Below are positions 17,155-27,036 of a stretch of DNA of 64,000 nt, piece by piece. Below the pieces are notes generated by a model. The model was not told the origin of the DNA and searched no databases. It saw only the letters and a program-made list of their open reading frames with translations. How positions within the stretch are numbered: position 1 is the stretch's first letter; each line of letters begins with the position of its first letter. This stretch comes from Leeuwenhoekiella sp. (lineage in GTDB: Bacteria; Bacteroidota; Bacteroidia; Flavobacteriales; Flavobacteriaceae): contig PAPI01000001.1 in assembly GCA_002708845.1 (NCBI GenBank), forward strand, positions 124,001 through 188,000. Reading direction: 5' to 3'. Position numbers and translations under genes: made by a program.

Positions 17155-19359
17155 TTAGTTGTTTGCAAAACGTTTGAGTAAATCTCGTACGCGATCGGTA
17201 TCGTCTACATAGAATCGTGCAGCTGTTTTTTGTAGCCCCACTTTAACGCTGTAGGTATCTTCCGGTAAATCCTGAAACATATATTCATCGGTCCAGTCGT
17301 CTCCAATGGCAAATTTAAAGTCGTAGTTTTTATCGAAAATGTGCTTGGTTGCTGCCTTACCTTTATGAATGGTACTGTCTTTAATTTCCAGCACTTTATT
17401 ACCGTCTAAGACGCCCAATTCGTTATTGGCCGAAAGTTCTTTTAAAACCGTAGACAATTCACTGGCGCGTTTTTCACCTAAATCGGGGTCTGCATTGCGA
17501 TAATGCCAGGCCAGAGAGTAATTTTTTTCTTCTATAAAAGTACCGGCGGTGCGATCTACAAATTTCTCCAGAATGGGTTTTACAGTTTCCATCCAATCAT
17601 TTTTAAGAGCTTCGGTTACTGCCCATTCACCGCCAATAGGGCGTTTCCAAACACCGTGCTCGGCAATAAGCGTGATAGGTACATCCTGCCACCATTCGCC
17701 TAAAGTATGCCGATCTCGACCGCTGATGATTACTACTTCGGTATTTTCCTGACTTTCTATTTTACGAACCAGTTCAATAAGTTCATCATCCGGACTCGCA
17801 TCATCGGGGTTATTTACAAAAGCTCTTAAGGTTCCATCATAATCCAGGAATAGAATCCGCTTTTCAGCTTTTTTGTAGTCTTCAAACATTTTATCTTCCC
17901 GATCTTTTTGCAAGTGTTCAGCTTCTACAATATCTGATTTGTGTGTGGTTTCGTAGAGTGCGTGCATAAAATCTTCGGCCCATTTTTCTACATTGTAACG
18001 CTTCAATCTTTTTTGCAGGAATTTATTGCGCTTAACCTGTTCAGCTTCGGGCATTTCGATTGCTTGTTTTAAAGCATCGGCAATTTCTTCAAAATTATTT
18101 GGGTTTATAATCACGGCTTCGCTCATTTCCTGTGCGGCACCAGCCATTTCGCTCAAGATTAAGACACCGGTACCGTGTGATCGTGTTGCAACGTATTCTT
18201 TGGCAACCAGATTCATCCCGTCACGAATTGGGGTAAGTAAAGCCACCTCACATGTCGTGTAAAGATCTATTAGATTTTCAAAGGGCATCGAGCGGTAAAA
18301 ATACCAAATCGGCGTCCAGCTTACGGTAGCAAACTTACCATTTATGCGACCTACGAGCTCATCTACTTCTTTCTTTAAAAGCTGATATTGAGGCACGTTT
18401 GAACGTGAAGGAACCGCCAGCATCACCAGACGAACTTTTTCTTTGAACTGTGGATATTTCTCTAAAAAATATTCGTACGCCCGGATGCGGTTTGCGATTC
18501 CTTTACTATAGTCCAAGCGGTCTATAGATAAAATCATTTTTGCATCTGGGGTAGAATCGATGTGCATGTCGAGACGACGTTGCAATTCAGACTGGTTTTT
18601 TGCCGAGTCGTGCTTTGCTGCTGCATCAGAAAACTTTTTGTAGTCAATCCCCATAGGAAAGGAGTTAACGGTGACCATTCGGTCTTTTAAGGTAATCTCG
18701 TTAAAACTGACTTCGTGTCTTAGAATCCGGGAAACCGAACTTAAAAAGTGACGTTGATAATCATATGTATGAAAACCTATAAGATCTGAACCGAGTAAAC
18801 CTTTTAAAATTTCTTCCCTCCACGGAAGGATTCTAAATACTTCATAGGATGGGAAAGGGATATGCAGAAAAAATCCAATCTGTACATCGGGACGCTCTTT
18901 TTTGATTAATGCGGGTAACAGCATAAGCTGGTAATCGTGTACCCAGACGGTATCGCCTTCTTCAATATTATCAAGCACCACTTCGGCATATTTCTCATTT
19001 ACTCTTTTATAGCTCTGCCAGCTCTCTTTTTCAAATTCGGCATACTCAATAAAATAATGAAATAGCGGCCAGATGGTACGGTTGGAGAAGCCGTAGTAGA
19101 AGCCATCAATATCATCCTGATTTAAAGAAACCGGGACACACTGTTCTTTAATTGTTGCTTCTACCACATCGTCAACAAGATCTGCGGGAATTTCTTCCTC
19201 GGTTAGTCCGGTCCAGCCAATCCACACACCGTTGCCATCTCGGTGCACCGATTTCATCCCGGTAGCAAGCCCACCAACACTGGGTGTGGCTTCTATTTTT
19301 TGGTTTTCGATTTTTAACTGGAGTGGAAGTCTGTTAGATATTATGATCGTTTTGCTCAT
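17155..19359 (-). CDS. Bifunctional trehalose-6-phosphate synthase/phosphatase
   Basis: Fusion of both steps of OtsA-OtsB trehalose synthesis: UDP- or ADP-glucose plus glucose-6-phosphate to trehalose-6-P, then dephosphorylation. Residues 1-475 are a GT20 synthase (VGGLATGM, FYYGFSNRTIWPLFHY, VWVHDYQLMLLPALI, SIDRLDYSKGI). Residues about 495-734 are a HAD phosphatase with LFLDYDGTL (nucleophile Asp in DxDGT), VIISGRD and GDDWTDEYMF (Mg-binding). All key residues are visible in both halves. The 734-residue length fits the bacterial fusion form. It is divergent from a GH15 gene with a 105-base gap, suggesting joint control of trehalose or glucan turnover. Trehalose would protect against salt and desiccation. 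Confidence 0.94.
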   Translation of the reverse strand: MSKTIIISNRLPLQLKIENQKIEATPSVGGLATGMKSVHRDGNGVWIGWTGLTEEEIPADLVDDVVEATIKEQCVPVSLNQDDIDGFYYGFSNRTIWPLFHYFIEYAEFEKESWQSYKRVNEKYAEVVLDNIEEGDTVWVHDYQLMLLPALIKKERPDVQIGFFLHIPFPSYEVFRILPWREEILKGLLGSDLIGFHTYDYQRHFLSSVSRILRHEVSFNEITLKDRMVTVNSFPMGIDYKKFSDAAAKHDSAKNQSELQRRLDMHIDSTPDAKMILSIDRLDYSKGIANRIRAYEYFLEKYPQFKEKVRLVMLAVPSRSNVPQYQLLKKEVDELVGRINGKFATVSWTPIWYFYRSMPFENLIDLYTTCEVALLTPIRDGMNLVAKEYVATRSHGTGVLILSEMAGAAQEMSEAVIINPNNFEEIADALKQAIEMPEAEQVKRNKFLQKRLKRYNVEKWAEDFMHALYETTHKSDIVEAEHLQKDREDKMFEDYKKAEKRILFLDYDGTLRAFVNNPDDASPDDELIELVRKIESQENTEVVIISGRDRHTLGEWWQDVPITLIAEHGVWKRPIGGEWAVTEALKNDWMETVKPILEKFVDRTAGTFIEEKNYSLAWHYRNADPDLGEKRASELSTVLKELSANNELGVLDGNKVLEIKDSTIHKGKAATKHIFDKNYDFKFAIGDDWTDEYMFQDLPEDTYSVKVGLQKTAARFYVDDTDRVRDLLKRFANN

Positions 19360-19464
19360 AAAAAGAGTTAATGGCGGGTTAGATTTTTCGTTAATGCTTA
19401 AATTTCGGAAAAACTAAGCGGTTACGCCACCCGTTTAATAGAACTTTAGAATTTCAAACGTTAT

Positions 19465-21267
19465 ATGAATAATTTAAACTACGGTATTATAGGGAATTGC
19501 AGAAGTGCAGCTCTAATTTCAGATAAAGGTTCAATAGATTGGTGTTGTTTGCCCAAATTTGACGCCCCTTCGGTTTTCGCAAAATTACTGGACACTAAAA
19601 AAGGAGGCTCTTTGGCTTTTGAGGTTGATGAAGACTATACGATCACCCAAAAGTATATGTGGCAAACTAATATTTTGCGCACTATGTTTGATGATGGCAG
19701 CAATGCCTTTGAAGTGTTTGATTTTATGCCACGCTACGAGAAGCGGGGCGGCAAGTTTTATGCACCGCCAGATGTCATCCGTTTTATAAGGCTGGTTAAA
19801 GGGAAACCGGTATTTAAAATTATTTACGATCCCAAGCTTGAATATGCCGGCTGTGAAACAATCACGGAGGATAAGGGCGGTTATCTCGAGAGTTTTACGG
19901 AAGAGGGCAAGTACGATTCGGTTTATTTATACAGCAATATTGAGAATCAAAAAATCCTGAATCAGCAGTCTGTTGAGATGACCGATAATGTGTATTTGCT
20001 GTTATCCTATCATGAAAAACTGGTACCTCAAAGCCTGGATCGCGCCTATCTTAAATTTCAGCGCACCAAGGTCTACTGGATGAATTGGAGTGATGCGACT
20101 ACTAAATATCCCAATTATCAAAACGAAATTATGCGCAGTGCTTTAGTATTAAAAGCACTTACCTACGAGAAGTCTGGAGCTGTATTGGCTGCTGCGACAA
20201 CTTCGTTGCCGGAATCTATTGGTGAAGAGCGTAATTGGGACTATCGTTTTTGTTGGGTTCGGGATGCTTCGATGGTAATACGCGTAATTTCCGGTTTGGG
20301 GCATACGAAGTCTGCACGCAAATTTTTACAATTCATCATTGACACCATTCCTGATAAGGACGAAAAAATACAGATTATGTATGGGATTAATGGTGAAAAA
20401 ACCCTGACCGAGCATACACTTGATCATCTGGAGGGTTATGAAGGGTCAAAACCCGTGCGTATTGGCAATGCGGCATATACCCAACGGCAAAATGATATTT
20501 ATGGCATTTTGATGGAAGTGATTTACCATCAGTTTGTGAAATTTGAAACCAGTCTCGAAAACAGTGAAGCCTTGTGGACCATTGTGCGAGGTATCGTCAA
20601 GATTGTAGAACAACATTGGCAAGAACCTGATAAAGGTATCTGGGAACTACGTACCGAAGACAAGCACTTTACATTTTCAAAATTGCTGTGTTGGGTAGCT
20701 GTAGACCGAGCGATTAAGATTGCTGACGTTATCTCCAATACGCGTGACACGGAACATTGGAAAGAATTGCGTCAGGAGATTTTTGAAGACATTTGCGCAA
20801 ATGCCTGGAATGAGGAAGTACAGGCCTACACTCAGGCATATGGCTCTAAAGATTTAGATGCTTCAACCTTATTGATGGAGCAATATGGTTTTCTCGATGC
20901 TACAGACCATCGCTATGTATCTACCGTACAGGCTACGGAACGCGAGTTGTGCCATGATGGACTGATGTATCGCTATAAAAATGAAGATGATTTTGGCGAG
21001 CCCAGCAGCTCATTTACCATTTGTACCTTTTGGTTGATTGATAGCTTATATAAAATAGGGGAGTGCGATAAAGCCAAAGCGTATTTTGATCAACTGCTTT
21101 CCTATAGTAACCACCTGGGATTATTCAGTGAAGATATTGATTTTAAGACCAAGCGTTTGCTGGGTAATTTTCCGCAGGCTTACTCACACCTTGCGCTCAT
21201 TAAAACTGCAGAGAATTTTTCAAAGACGACTAAACTTGAAGAACCCTTCAAATCGATTTTCTATTAA
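19465..21267 (+). CDS. GH15-family glycosidase (glucoamylase- or trehalase-like)
   Basis: Cytoplasmic (no signal peptide) inverting glucosidase of the GH15 (alpha/alpha)6 family. The N-terminal beta-domain begins YGIIGNCRSAALISDKGSID, the usual start of bacterial members. The core has SIGEERNWDYRFCWVRDAS with substrate-binding Arg/Asp, GNAAYTQRQNDIYG, and GEPSSSFTICTFW. GLFSEDID near the C-terminus carries the probable general-base Glu. Length 600 is typical. Some GH15 proteins of this type are trehalases in actinobacteria. The divergent OtsA-OtsB gene makes trehalose hydrolysis attractive here, but a maltooligosaccharide substrate is equally possible from sequence alone. A strong hairpin terminator follows 3 bases after the stop. 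Confidence 0.87.
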   Translation: MNNLNYGIIGNCRSAALISDKGSIDWCCLPKFDAPSVFAKLLDTKKGGSLAFEVDEDYTITQKYMWQTNILRTMFDDGSNAFEVFDFMPRYEKRGGKFYAPPDVIRFIRLVKGKPVFKIIYDPKLEYAGCETITEDKGGYLESFTEEGKYDSVYLYSNIENQKILNQQSVEMTDNVYLLLSYHEKLVPQSLDRAYLKFQRTKVYWMNWSDATTKYPNYQNEIMRSALVLKALTYEKSGAVLAAATTSLPESIGEERNWDYRFCWVRDASMVIRVISGLGHTKSARKFLQFIIDTIPDKDEKIQIMYGINGEKTLTEHTLDHLEGYEGSKPVRIGNAAYTQRQNDIYGILMEVIYHQFVKFETSLENSEALWTIVRGIVKIVEQHWQEPDKGIWELRTEDKHFTFSKLLCWVAVDRAIKIADVISNTRDTEHWKELRQEIFEDICANAWNEEVQAYTQAYGSKDLDASTLLMEQYGFLDATDHRYVSTVQATERELCHDGLMYRYKNEDDFGEPSSSFTICTFWLIDSLYKIGECDKAKAYFDQLLSYSNHLGLFSEDIDFKTKRLLGNFPQAYSHLALIKTAENFSKTTKLEEPFKSIFY

Positions 21268-21270
21268 ACT

Positions 21271-21301
21271 AAAAGGGCGATCTTTAAAGACCGCCCTTTT
21301 T
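21271..21301. terminator. Bidirectional rho-independent terminator
   Basis: AAAAGGGCG-TCTTTAAAGA-CGCCCTTTTT type hairpin with one A-C mismatch. A-tract and T-tract on opposite sides let it serve both the GH15 gene and the convergent gene that ends at 21304. Confidence 0.88.
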
Positions 21302-21303
21302 AA

Positions 21304-22377
21304 TTAGTATCTGGCGTCAATGATACGCTTCATACTCATATCCTCGTAATTCCGTTTTACAAAGTCAAGAGCGGTTTTTACAATTTGCCCCATAGACTTT
21401 GCTCTTTTAAACTTCATATCGTGTGTATATTCATAGAGTTGTTTTTTGAGGGATTTCAGATTTTCTTCAGTTGAAATGGTATCGTTTGTCATGCATTTAA
21501 GCAGCCGGCGCAACCGGTTTTTTGAAGTGATAATCCGTTTCGCAAGTACGGCGCGTTCTTCTTCGCGATATTGCTCTATGGAATTGTCCCTTAATCTATT
21601 AGAGACTAGCTCTACCATTTTAAAGTTCTCTTTGAAAATGTGAGGCTTGTACACCTTATAATTGCCTTCATAAGCTTGCTGGTCAAAGTCTATTGCGCGT
21701 ATTTTATATTTAATATGGTCAAAATCGTGTGTGGGGATTACCACATAATTATAAGATCGCATATCGCCCAAAAGTAAAATCATGCAGCGTTCATTAAACT
21801 TTACAAATTCTTTAGCTAGCTGAGCTTTGCCCACATCATCGCAATGCGGAAGGTATTCAGAAATAAATACATCTCCGGGTATACCGTGTATATGCTCTTC
21901 AATAAGCGTGTCTTTGTAGACCAAAAAATTGATTCGATTGGGAGATAGAATGTGCTCGAGATCAAGCCCGTAAATACGGCTTGCATCTGCTTTTTTTACG
22001 TAGAAATAGGTATAATTATCATTAAAAATATTGTTGATTTTTATGCGGAAGGGTTTCGAATTTCCAAATGTACAATAGTCGATAGATGCGACTTTAAGGA
22101 AAGGCAAAATATTTTCGCTTCCGTCAGAATGCAGAATGGCGTAAACCCGCTTGAGGCTTTCTTCTATCTCATCACGCTCGTGTTCCGGATAATATACACT
22201 AATCCATAAAGTGTCGTTATCGTTTTTATCGTAGATATTAATTCCGCCCGAAAAGCGTAATAAATCATCATAGAATACCGGGATTTTTATTTCCCGGTTG
22301 TATTTGGTTAAGTACTCCTTCAGCCTTTCATTAATAGGGTATGAAGGTTTTTTCTTAGACATTAATTTTTCTTCCAT
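21304..22377 (-). CDS. Uncharacterised protein with protein-kinase-like motifs
   Basis: I do not recognise a named family. The middle of the protein has the layout of a kinase-fold enzyme. A segment IFNDNYTYFYVKKADASRIYG could hold the ATP-contacting lysine. GDVFISEYL resembles a hinge. LLGDMRSYNYVV resembles a catalytic loop with Asp and downstream Asn. RAIDFDQQAYEG resembles the metal-binding DFG segment. A basic, helical C-terminal third follows (AKRIITSKNRLRRLLK). There are no signal peptide or membrane segments. In-frame starts exist at 22419 (TTG), 22395, 22377 and 22362 (ATG); I chose 22377, and 22362 (MSKKKPSYP) is equally good. It is divergent from an ABC transporter gene. Function unknown; the kinase idea is inference from motifs. 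Confidence 0.7.
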   Translation of the reverse strand: MEEKLMSKKKPSYPINERLKEYLTKYNREIKIPVFYDDLLRFSGGINIYDKNDNDTLWISVYYPEHERDEIEESLKRVYAILHSDGSENILPFLKVASIDYCTFGNSKPFRIKINNIFNDNYTYFYVKKADASRIYGLDLEHILSPNRINFLVYKDTLIEEHIHGIPGDVFISEYLPHCDDVGKAQLAKEFVKFNERCMILLLGDMRSYNYVVIPTHDFDHIKYKIRAIDFDQQAYEGNYKVYKPHIFKENFKMVELVSNRLRDNSIEQYREEERAVLAKRIITSKNRLRRLLKCMTNDTISTEENLKSLKKQLYEYTHDMKFKRAKSMGQIVKTALDFVKRNYEDMSMKRIIDARY

Positions 22378-22443
22378 CGCAGTGGGGTTTCGCATAAAGG
22401 TAAGAAGCTTTTGTAACAAAACCAGCGGCTCACCGTCTTGTTG

Positions 22444-23370
22444 ATGTACGTTAATTCTAAAAATACACTTTTGGAGACAATTCTTACTTTAAATAATCTT
22501 ACAAAACATTACGGCAGGGTAAAGGCGGTAAGCGATCTCAGCTTTACCATCGAAAAAGGTAATGTCTACGGCATTCTGGGACCTAACGGTAGTGGAAAAT
22601 CAACCACGCTTGGTATGGTACTTAATGTGGTCAACGCTACTTCAGGTAGTTATTCCTGGTTTGACGGTAGTGACAGTACGCATAACGCTTTAAAGAAAGT
22701 TGGTGCAATCATTGAGCGGCCTAATTTTTACCCGTATATGACGGCTGCGCAAAATCTTAAACTGGTTTGTACCATCAAGGGAATAGATCCTTCTAAAATT
22801 GATGAAAAGTTAGAAACCGTACACCTTCTTGATCGTAAAGACAGTAAGTTTAGCACTTTCTCTCTCGGGATGAAGCAGCGTTTGGCCATTGCTTCAGCTT
22901 TGCTCAACGATCCCGAAATTTTAATTCTTGACGAGCCTACAAACGGACTTGATCCTCAGGGGATTCATCAAATACGCGAAATTATCAAGAAAATCGCGTC
23001 AGGAGGAACAACCATTCTTTTAGCTTCGCACTTGCTGGATGAGGTTGAAAAGGTTTGTTCACATGTCGTGATTATACGTAAAGGAGTCAAGCTGTATGCC
23101 GGTCCGGTAGATGAACTCAATGCCAGTCATGGTTTCTTTGAATTGCGCTGCGAAAAGCATCAGGATCTTCTTCAGGCTCTGGAATCGCATCCTGATTTTG
23201 CCTCTTTAAAGGAGGAAAACGGTTTGATAACTGCTTTCCTGCAAAATCCGCTTTCAGCACAAGAACTTAACCGTTATCTCTTTGATCAGGGAATTGTCCT
23301 GTCGCATCTGGTTATGCGTAAGCAAAGTCTTGAAGAGCAATTTTTACAACTTACTTCCCAATTAAACTAA
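22444..23370 (+). CDS. ABC transporter ATP-binding protein
   Basis: ATPase subunit of an ABC-2 type exporter. GPNGSGKST is Walker A, FSLGMKQR is the ABC signature and LILDEPTNGLDP is Walker B plus D-loop; ASHLLDEVEK holds the switch His. The C-terminal 90 residues (HGFFELRCEKHQ onward) form the extra domain seen in bacitracin/lantibiotic-export and Nod-factor type ATPases. The start is uncertain: ATG at 22444, or TTG at 22471 giving METILTLNNLTKHYG, which matches the usual family start better. It lies 7 bases upstream of a permease gene, forming a two-gene operon. The substrate is unknown; antimicrobial peptide resistance or a membrane-maintenance task is possible. Confidence 0.92.
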   Translation: MYVNSKNTLLETILTLNNLTKHYGRVKAVSDLSFTIEKGNVYGILGPNGSGKSTTLGMVLNVVNATSGSYSWFDGSDSTHNALKKVGAIIERPNFYPYMTAAQNLKLVCTIKGIDPSKIDEKLETVHLLDRKDSKFSTFSLGMKQRLAIASALLNDPEILILDEPTNGLDPQGIHQIREIIKKIASGGTTILLASHLLDEVEKVCSHVVIIRKGVKLYAGPVDELNASHGFFELRCEKHQDLLQALESHPDFASLKEENGLITAFLQNPLSAQELNRYLFDQGIVLSHLVMRKQSLEEQFLQLTSQLN

Positions 23371-23377
23371 GCCTTTT

Positions 23378-24208
23378 ATGTTACGACTATTAACTATAGA
23401 ATTTTACAAACTCAAACACAGCCGTTCTTCAAAGGTTTTAAGTATTGCCTATTTTGTTATACTCTCTTTTATTGCGCTTATCGCTTCAATTGAATTTAAT
23501 ATAGGGGACATCCAGATACGTATTGCAGATCAGGGAATTTTTAATTTTCCATTTATCTGGCATTTTAATACCTGGGTTGCAGCTACCTTAAAGTTTTTTC
23601 TGGCGATTGTGATTGTCTCGATGATTTCAAATGAATACAGCAACCGCACTTTAAAGCAAAATCTTATTGACGGACTTAGCAAAAAGGAATTCATCCTTTC
23701 TAAGTTTTATACTGTGGTAGCTTTCTCTCTACTTTCTACAGTATTCATTCTGATTATGACGCTGATTTTGGGTTATTCTTTTTCAGATTATACCGAGTTT
23801 AGCATCGTTACGCGCGAAATGGAATTTTTATTTGCCTATTTCCTGAAACTGGTAGGTTTTTTCTCGTTCTGTTTGTTTCTGGGAGTTTTGGTTAAGCGAT
23901 CGGCTTTTGCATTAGGCTTTCTATTCGTTTGGTGGATATTTGAAAATATTACCTATGGTATTTTACGCTGGAAAGTTTCTGAAAATCTTGCTGATAGTGT
24001 GGTGCAATTCTTTCCGCTTGAGTCTATGAAAAACCTGATTAATTTACCCTTTCAGCGTTTAAGTTTTATAGAGACCGCAGCAAATCAGTTACAAGCAGAT
24101 ATATCCATAGATTATGCGGTGCATTGGTATGAAGTTGTTATCGTTTCGGTTTGGATTTTCATATTTATATACACTTCGTATGCTCTATTAAAGAAGCGGG
24201 ATTTGTAA
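23378..24208 (+). CDS. ABC-2 type transporter permease
   Basis: Six-helix membrane subunit partnering the ATPase 7 bases upstream. It starts LRLLTIEFYKLKHSRSSKVL, an amphipathic coupling-type helix common in ABC-2 permeases, then a first membrane helix at about residues 22-40. Further hydrophobic stretches lie near 65-85, 105-130, 155-180, 190-205 and 245-270. A periplasmic loop with DIQIRIADQGIFNFPFIWHF lies between helices 1 and 2. Length 276 is usual for the family. The C-terminus ends KKRDL. No substrate information is visible. Confidence 0.87.
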   Translation: MLRLLTIEFYKLKHSRSSKVLSIAYFVILSFIALIASIEFNIGDIQIRIADQGIFNFPFIWHFNTWVAATLKFFLAIVIVSMISNEYSNRTLKQNLIDGLSKKEFILSKFYTVVAFSLLSTVFILIMTLILGYSFSDYTEFSIVTREMEFLFAYFLKLVGFFSFCLFLGVLVKRSAFALGFLFVWWIFENITYGILRWKVSENLADSVVQFFPLESMKNLINLPFQRLSFIETAANQLQADISIDYAVHWYEVVIVSVWIFIFIYTSYALLKKRDL

Positions 24209-24297
24209 AGCTGATTTTGTCTGAAATATTTAAGCTTTCGTCTAGAGGCTTTTAAGTTTTGATACTTAAAACGTACCTTAACCGAAAATTGCAAATT

Positions 24298-27036
24298 TTG
24301 AAATTGAGAAAGCTGCCTAATTGGTTTAATGTATTTTGTGCCTGTATGCTCTGTTCTTACGGAAGCATATTTTCTCAGGGTCAGGCCAATAACTGGTATT
24401 TTGGTTATGGCGCCGGTTTGAACTTTAGCACAGGAAATCCCCAAGCTCTTACAGATGGTAGTCTTTACACATTAGAAGGTTGTGCCAGCATCTCAAATGA
24501 AAATGGAAGTTTGCTGTTCTATACAGACGGCATTACTGTTTATAGGGCAGACCATAGTATTATGGAAAATGGGAATGGCCTTTTAGGGAATCCTTCAAGT
24601 ACTCAATCTGCCCTAATAATTCCACAGCCTGATACTCCTGGGATTTACTATATTTTTACAGTTGATACATCAACTTCAGCAAATGATACCAATGATGGTA
24701 TTAACTATAGTATAGTTGATTTTACGGTAAATGAGGAAGGTGTTGTCAGGAATAAGAATACGCGTCTCTTAAATTTTGCAGCTGAAAAGCTGAGCGCAGT
24801 TATTAAGAGTTGTACTGATACTAGTGTCTGGCTGGTTACATTATCGTCGGATTCGGGTAACGCAGGTTTTATAAATACTCTATATGCCTTTCAATTAACT
24901 TCGACCGGTCTTAATCCCGTGCCCCAGAAATCTAGCGCAGGTTTTGATGTTGACGACCCTCGAGGTAACCTGAAATTTTCTCCTGATGGTACCAAGCTTG
25001 CTATCGCAAATGTAGCAGGTGGATTATACCTCGCAGATTTCAATTCCAGAATAGGGAGGATTTCGAATTCTCGACGTCTTTTTATTTTTGGCAACAATAC
25101 GGCTCCCTATGGAGTTGAATTTTCACCAAATAATCGATTTCTTTATTGTAGTAGTTCCAATAATGCTGAAGCACAATTACCGGCTGGAAACCATTTTTCC
25201 TCTTTAGTGCAATTTGATACAGAGTCAACAGATATTTCCAATACTCAAGTTCTATTAGACCAAAAAGGTTATTACAGAGGAAGTCTTCAGCTTGCTCCAA
25301 ATGGCAAAATATATAGAGCCTTAAGCCTCGCGTATCAGGAAGGCCTTCCCTATTTGGGTGTAATTGATGCACCAAACGAATTGGGAGTAGCTGCAGATTA
25401 CCGTGATAGAGCTGTTTTCCTAGAAACAGGTTTAAGCTTTCAGGGATTACCACCATTTAATCAATCGTTGTTCAATGAACTTGATATAATACAAAATGAC
25501 GAAAGTTCTAGACAGCTAGCTTTATGCGATGGAGAAACTTATACTCTGCAATATGAATCCGTTGCGGGAGCGAATTATTCCTGGTATCGTAACGATACCC
25601 AGTTGCAAAATAAAAATGATTATTATTTAACAATACGTCAACCAGCAGGAGTAACTTTACCATATACAGAAACTTATAAGTTTGTATTAGACTTAAATGA
25701 TGGAAGCTGTGAAAAGGTTGGTATAGCTGAAGTTACTTATTATCCCTATCAACGTTCGGTGCCCGACGTCAGGCTTATACAGTGCGAGGATTCTGAAACG
25801 GCAGATGGATTTAGTATTTTTAATTTAAATCAGGCCAACGACCAACTTACGGATGGTCTTGAACAATTTGATGTGACCTATCATTATACGCAGAATGATG
25901 CAATCAATGATCGCAATGCCATTGATCCTATTGGTTATCAAAATACATCAATTAATGAAGTATTATGGGCTCGTATTTCTAGTCCTGCCGGATGTGCAAC
26001 GGTAAATTCACTTACTCTGGAAGTTAGTTCGACTCAGGCTTCCAGTGCTTCAATTGAACAGTGTGATTTAGTAGATACCGGCTTTGCCGAGTTTGATTTA
26101 AGTCTTGCTGATGATCAGGTACTTGGAGCAAGTAGCGGCACTTTAGATGTTAACTATTATTTCTCAGAACGAGGTGCACTTCTTGAAGATGAAGATGAAT
26201 TACTTCCTGTTATATATTCAAATGAGAAAGCTTACGAGCAGGAAATTTTTGCTCGTGTAGAGAATAATAACGCCTGTTTTGCAATTAGTTCAGTTAATCT
26301 TCGCGTATTGGCAAGACCTGAATTTAGCCTTTCTCAAAATCAATATTACTGTGCCTCAAATTTTCCGGGATTACAGACTTTTAGTCCGGACTTTTCCAAT
26401 TTAGATAAAACCCAAAACTACAGTTACGAGTGGATGCCGGAAGGGCAGACCACACCCGAGTTGTCTACTAATCTTACCGGCGAGCACACGCTGCGTGTGA
26501 CCAATCTTGCCACAGGTTGTTTTCGCGAAGAAAGCTTTGTGATTGAAGAAAAAGAGCTGGCAACAATTGATAATATTGAGGTCACAGATGCCACTGAAAA
26601 TAATACTGCCATTATCTCTTTCTCCGGAAATGGGGAGTACGAGCTCACGCTTGATGATCCGCTTGGGCCTTATCAGGAGGATGGTACTTTTGAAGGTTTG
26701 CAACCGGGTTTTCATACGGTTTATATTCGATCAAAAGAAGGCTGCGGTATTGTAGAACAGGAATTCAGCATCATTGGTTTCCCAAAGTTTTTTACTCCAA
26801 ATGGCGATGGGTATAATGACTATTGGAATGTAAAGGGCATTAGCGATCTCGTTCAGCCGGGAACTTTGGTTCTTGTTTTTAATCGCTATGGTAAACTGAT
26901 TAAAGAATTAGACCCTACATCTTCTGGTTGGGATGGTACGTTTGTTGGTCAAAACCTTCCAGCAGATGACTACTGGTTTAGAATTCTACTTGAGGATGGC
27001 CGGGAATTCAAATCGCATTTTACGCTCAAGCGATAA
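24298..27036 (+). CDS. Secreted T9SS protein with gliding-motility-type (CHU_C) C-terminal sorting domain
   Basis: Large exported protein secreted across the outer membrane by the type IX system. There is no ATG near the signal peptide; TTG codons at 24259, 24298 and 24304 are possible. I chose 24298 (MKLRKLPNWF), whose signal peptide ends SIFSQ. Residues about 25-390 are repeats with NGSLLFYTDG, LKFSPDGTKLAIA and LQLAPNGKIYRA, a beta-propeller-like N-terminal region. Ig/PKD-like segments follow, with repeated VTYHYTQNDA and VNYYFSERGA units. The last 85 residues are the type-B sorting domain, starting FPKFFTPNGDGYNDYWNV and ending SHFTLKR. Such proteins may be adhesins, structural surface proteins or carriers; the exact job is unknown. 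No T9SS machinery genes are nearby. Confidence 0.85.
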   Translation: MKLRKLPNWFNVFCACMLCSYGSIFSQGQANNWYFGYGAGLNFSTGNPQALTDGSLYTLEGCASISNENGSLLFYTDGITVYRADHSIMENGNGLLGNPSSTQSALIIPQPDTPGIYYIFTVDTSTSANDTNDGINYSIVDFTVNEEGVVRNKNTRLLNFAAEKLSAVIKSCTDTSVWLVTLSSDSGNAGFINTLYAFQLTSTGLNPVPQKSSAGFDVDDPRGNLKFSPDGTKLAIANVAGGLYLADFNSRIGRISNSRRLFIFGNNTAPYGVEFSPNNRFLYCSSSNNAEAQLPAGNHFSSLVQFDTESTDISNTQVLLDQKGYYRGSLQLAPNGKIYRALSLAYQEGLPYLGVIDAPNELGVAADYRDRAVFLETGLSFQGLPPFNQSLFNELDIIQNDESSRQLALCDGETYTLQYESVAGANYSWYRNDTQLQNKNDYYLTIRQPAGVTLPYTETYKFVLDLNDGSCEKVGIAEVTYYPYQRSVPDVRLIQCEDSETADGFSIFNLNQANDQLTDGLEQFDVTYHYTQNDAINDRNAIDPIGYQNTSINEVLWARISSPAGCATVNSLTLEVSSTQASSASIEQCDLVDTGFAEFDLSLADDQVLGASSGTLDVNYYFSERGALLEDEDELLPVIYSNEKAYEQEIFARVENNNACFAISSVNLRVLARPEFSLSQNQYYCASNFPGLQTFSPDFSNLDKTQNYSYEWMPEGQTTPELSTNLTGEHTLRVTNLATGCFREESFVIEEKELATIDNIEVTDATENNTAIISFSGNGEYELTLDDPLGPYQEDGTFEGLQPGFHTVYIRSKEGCGIVEQEFSIIGFPKFFTPNGDGYNDYWNVKGISDLVQPGTLVLVFNRYGKLIKELDPTSSGWDGTFVGQNLPADDYWFRILLEDGREFKSHFTLKR

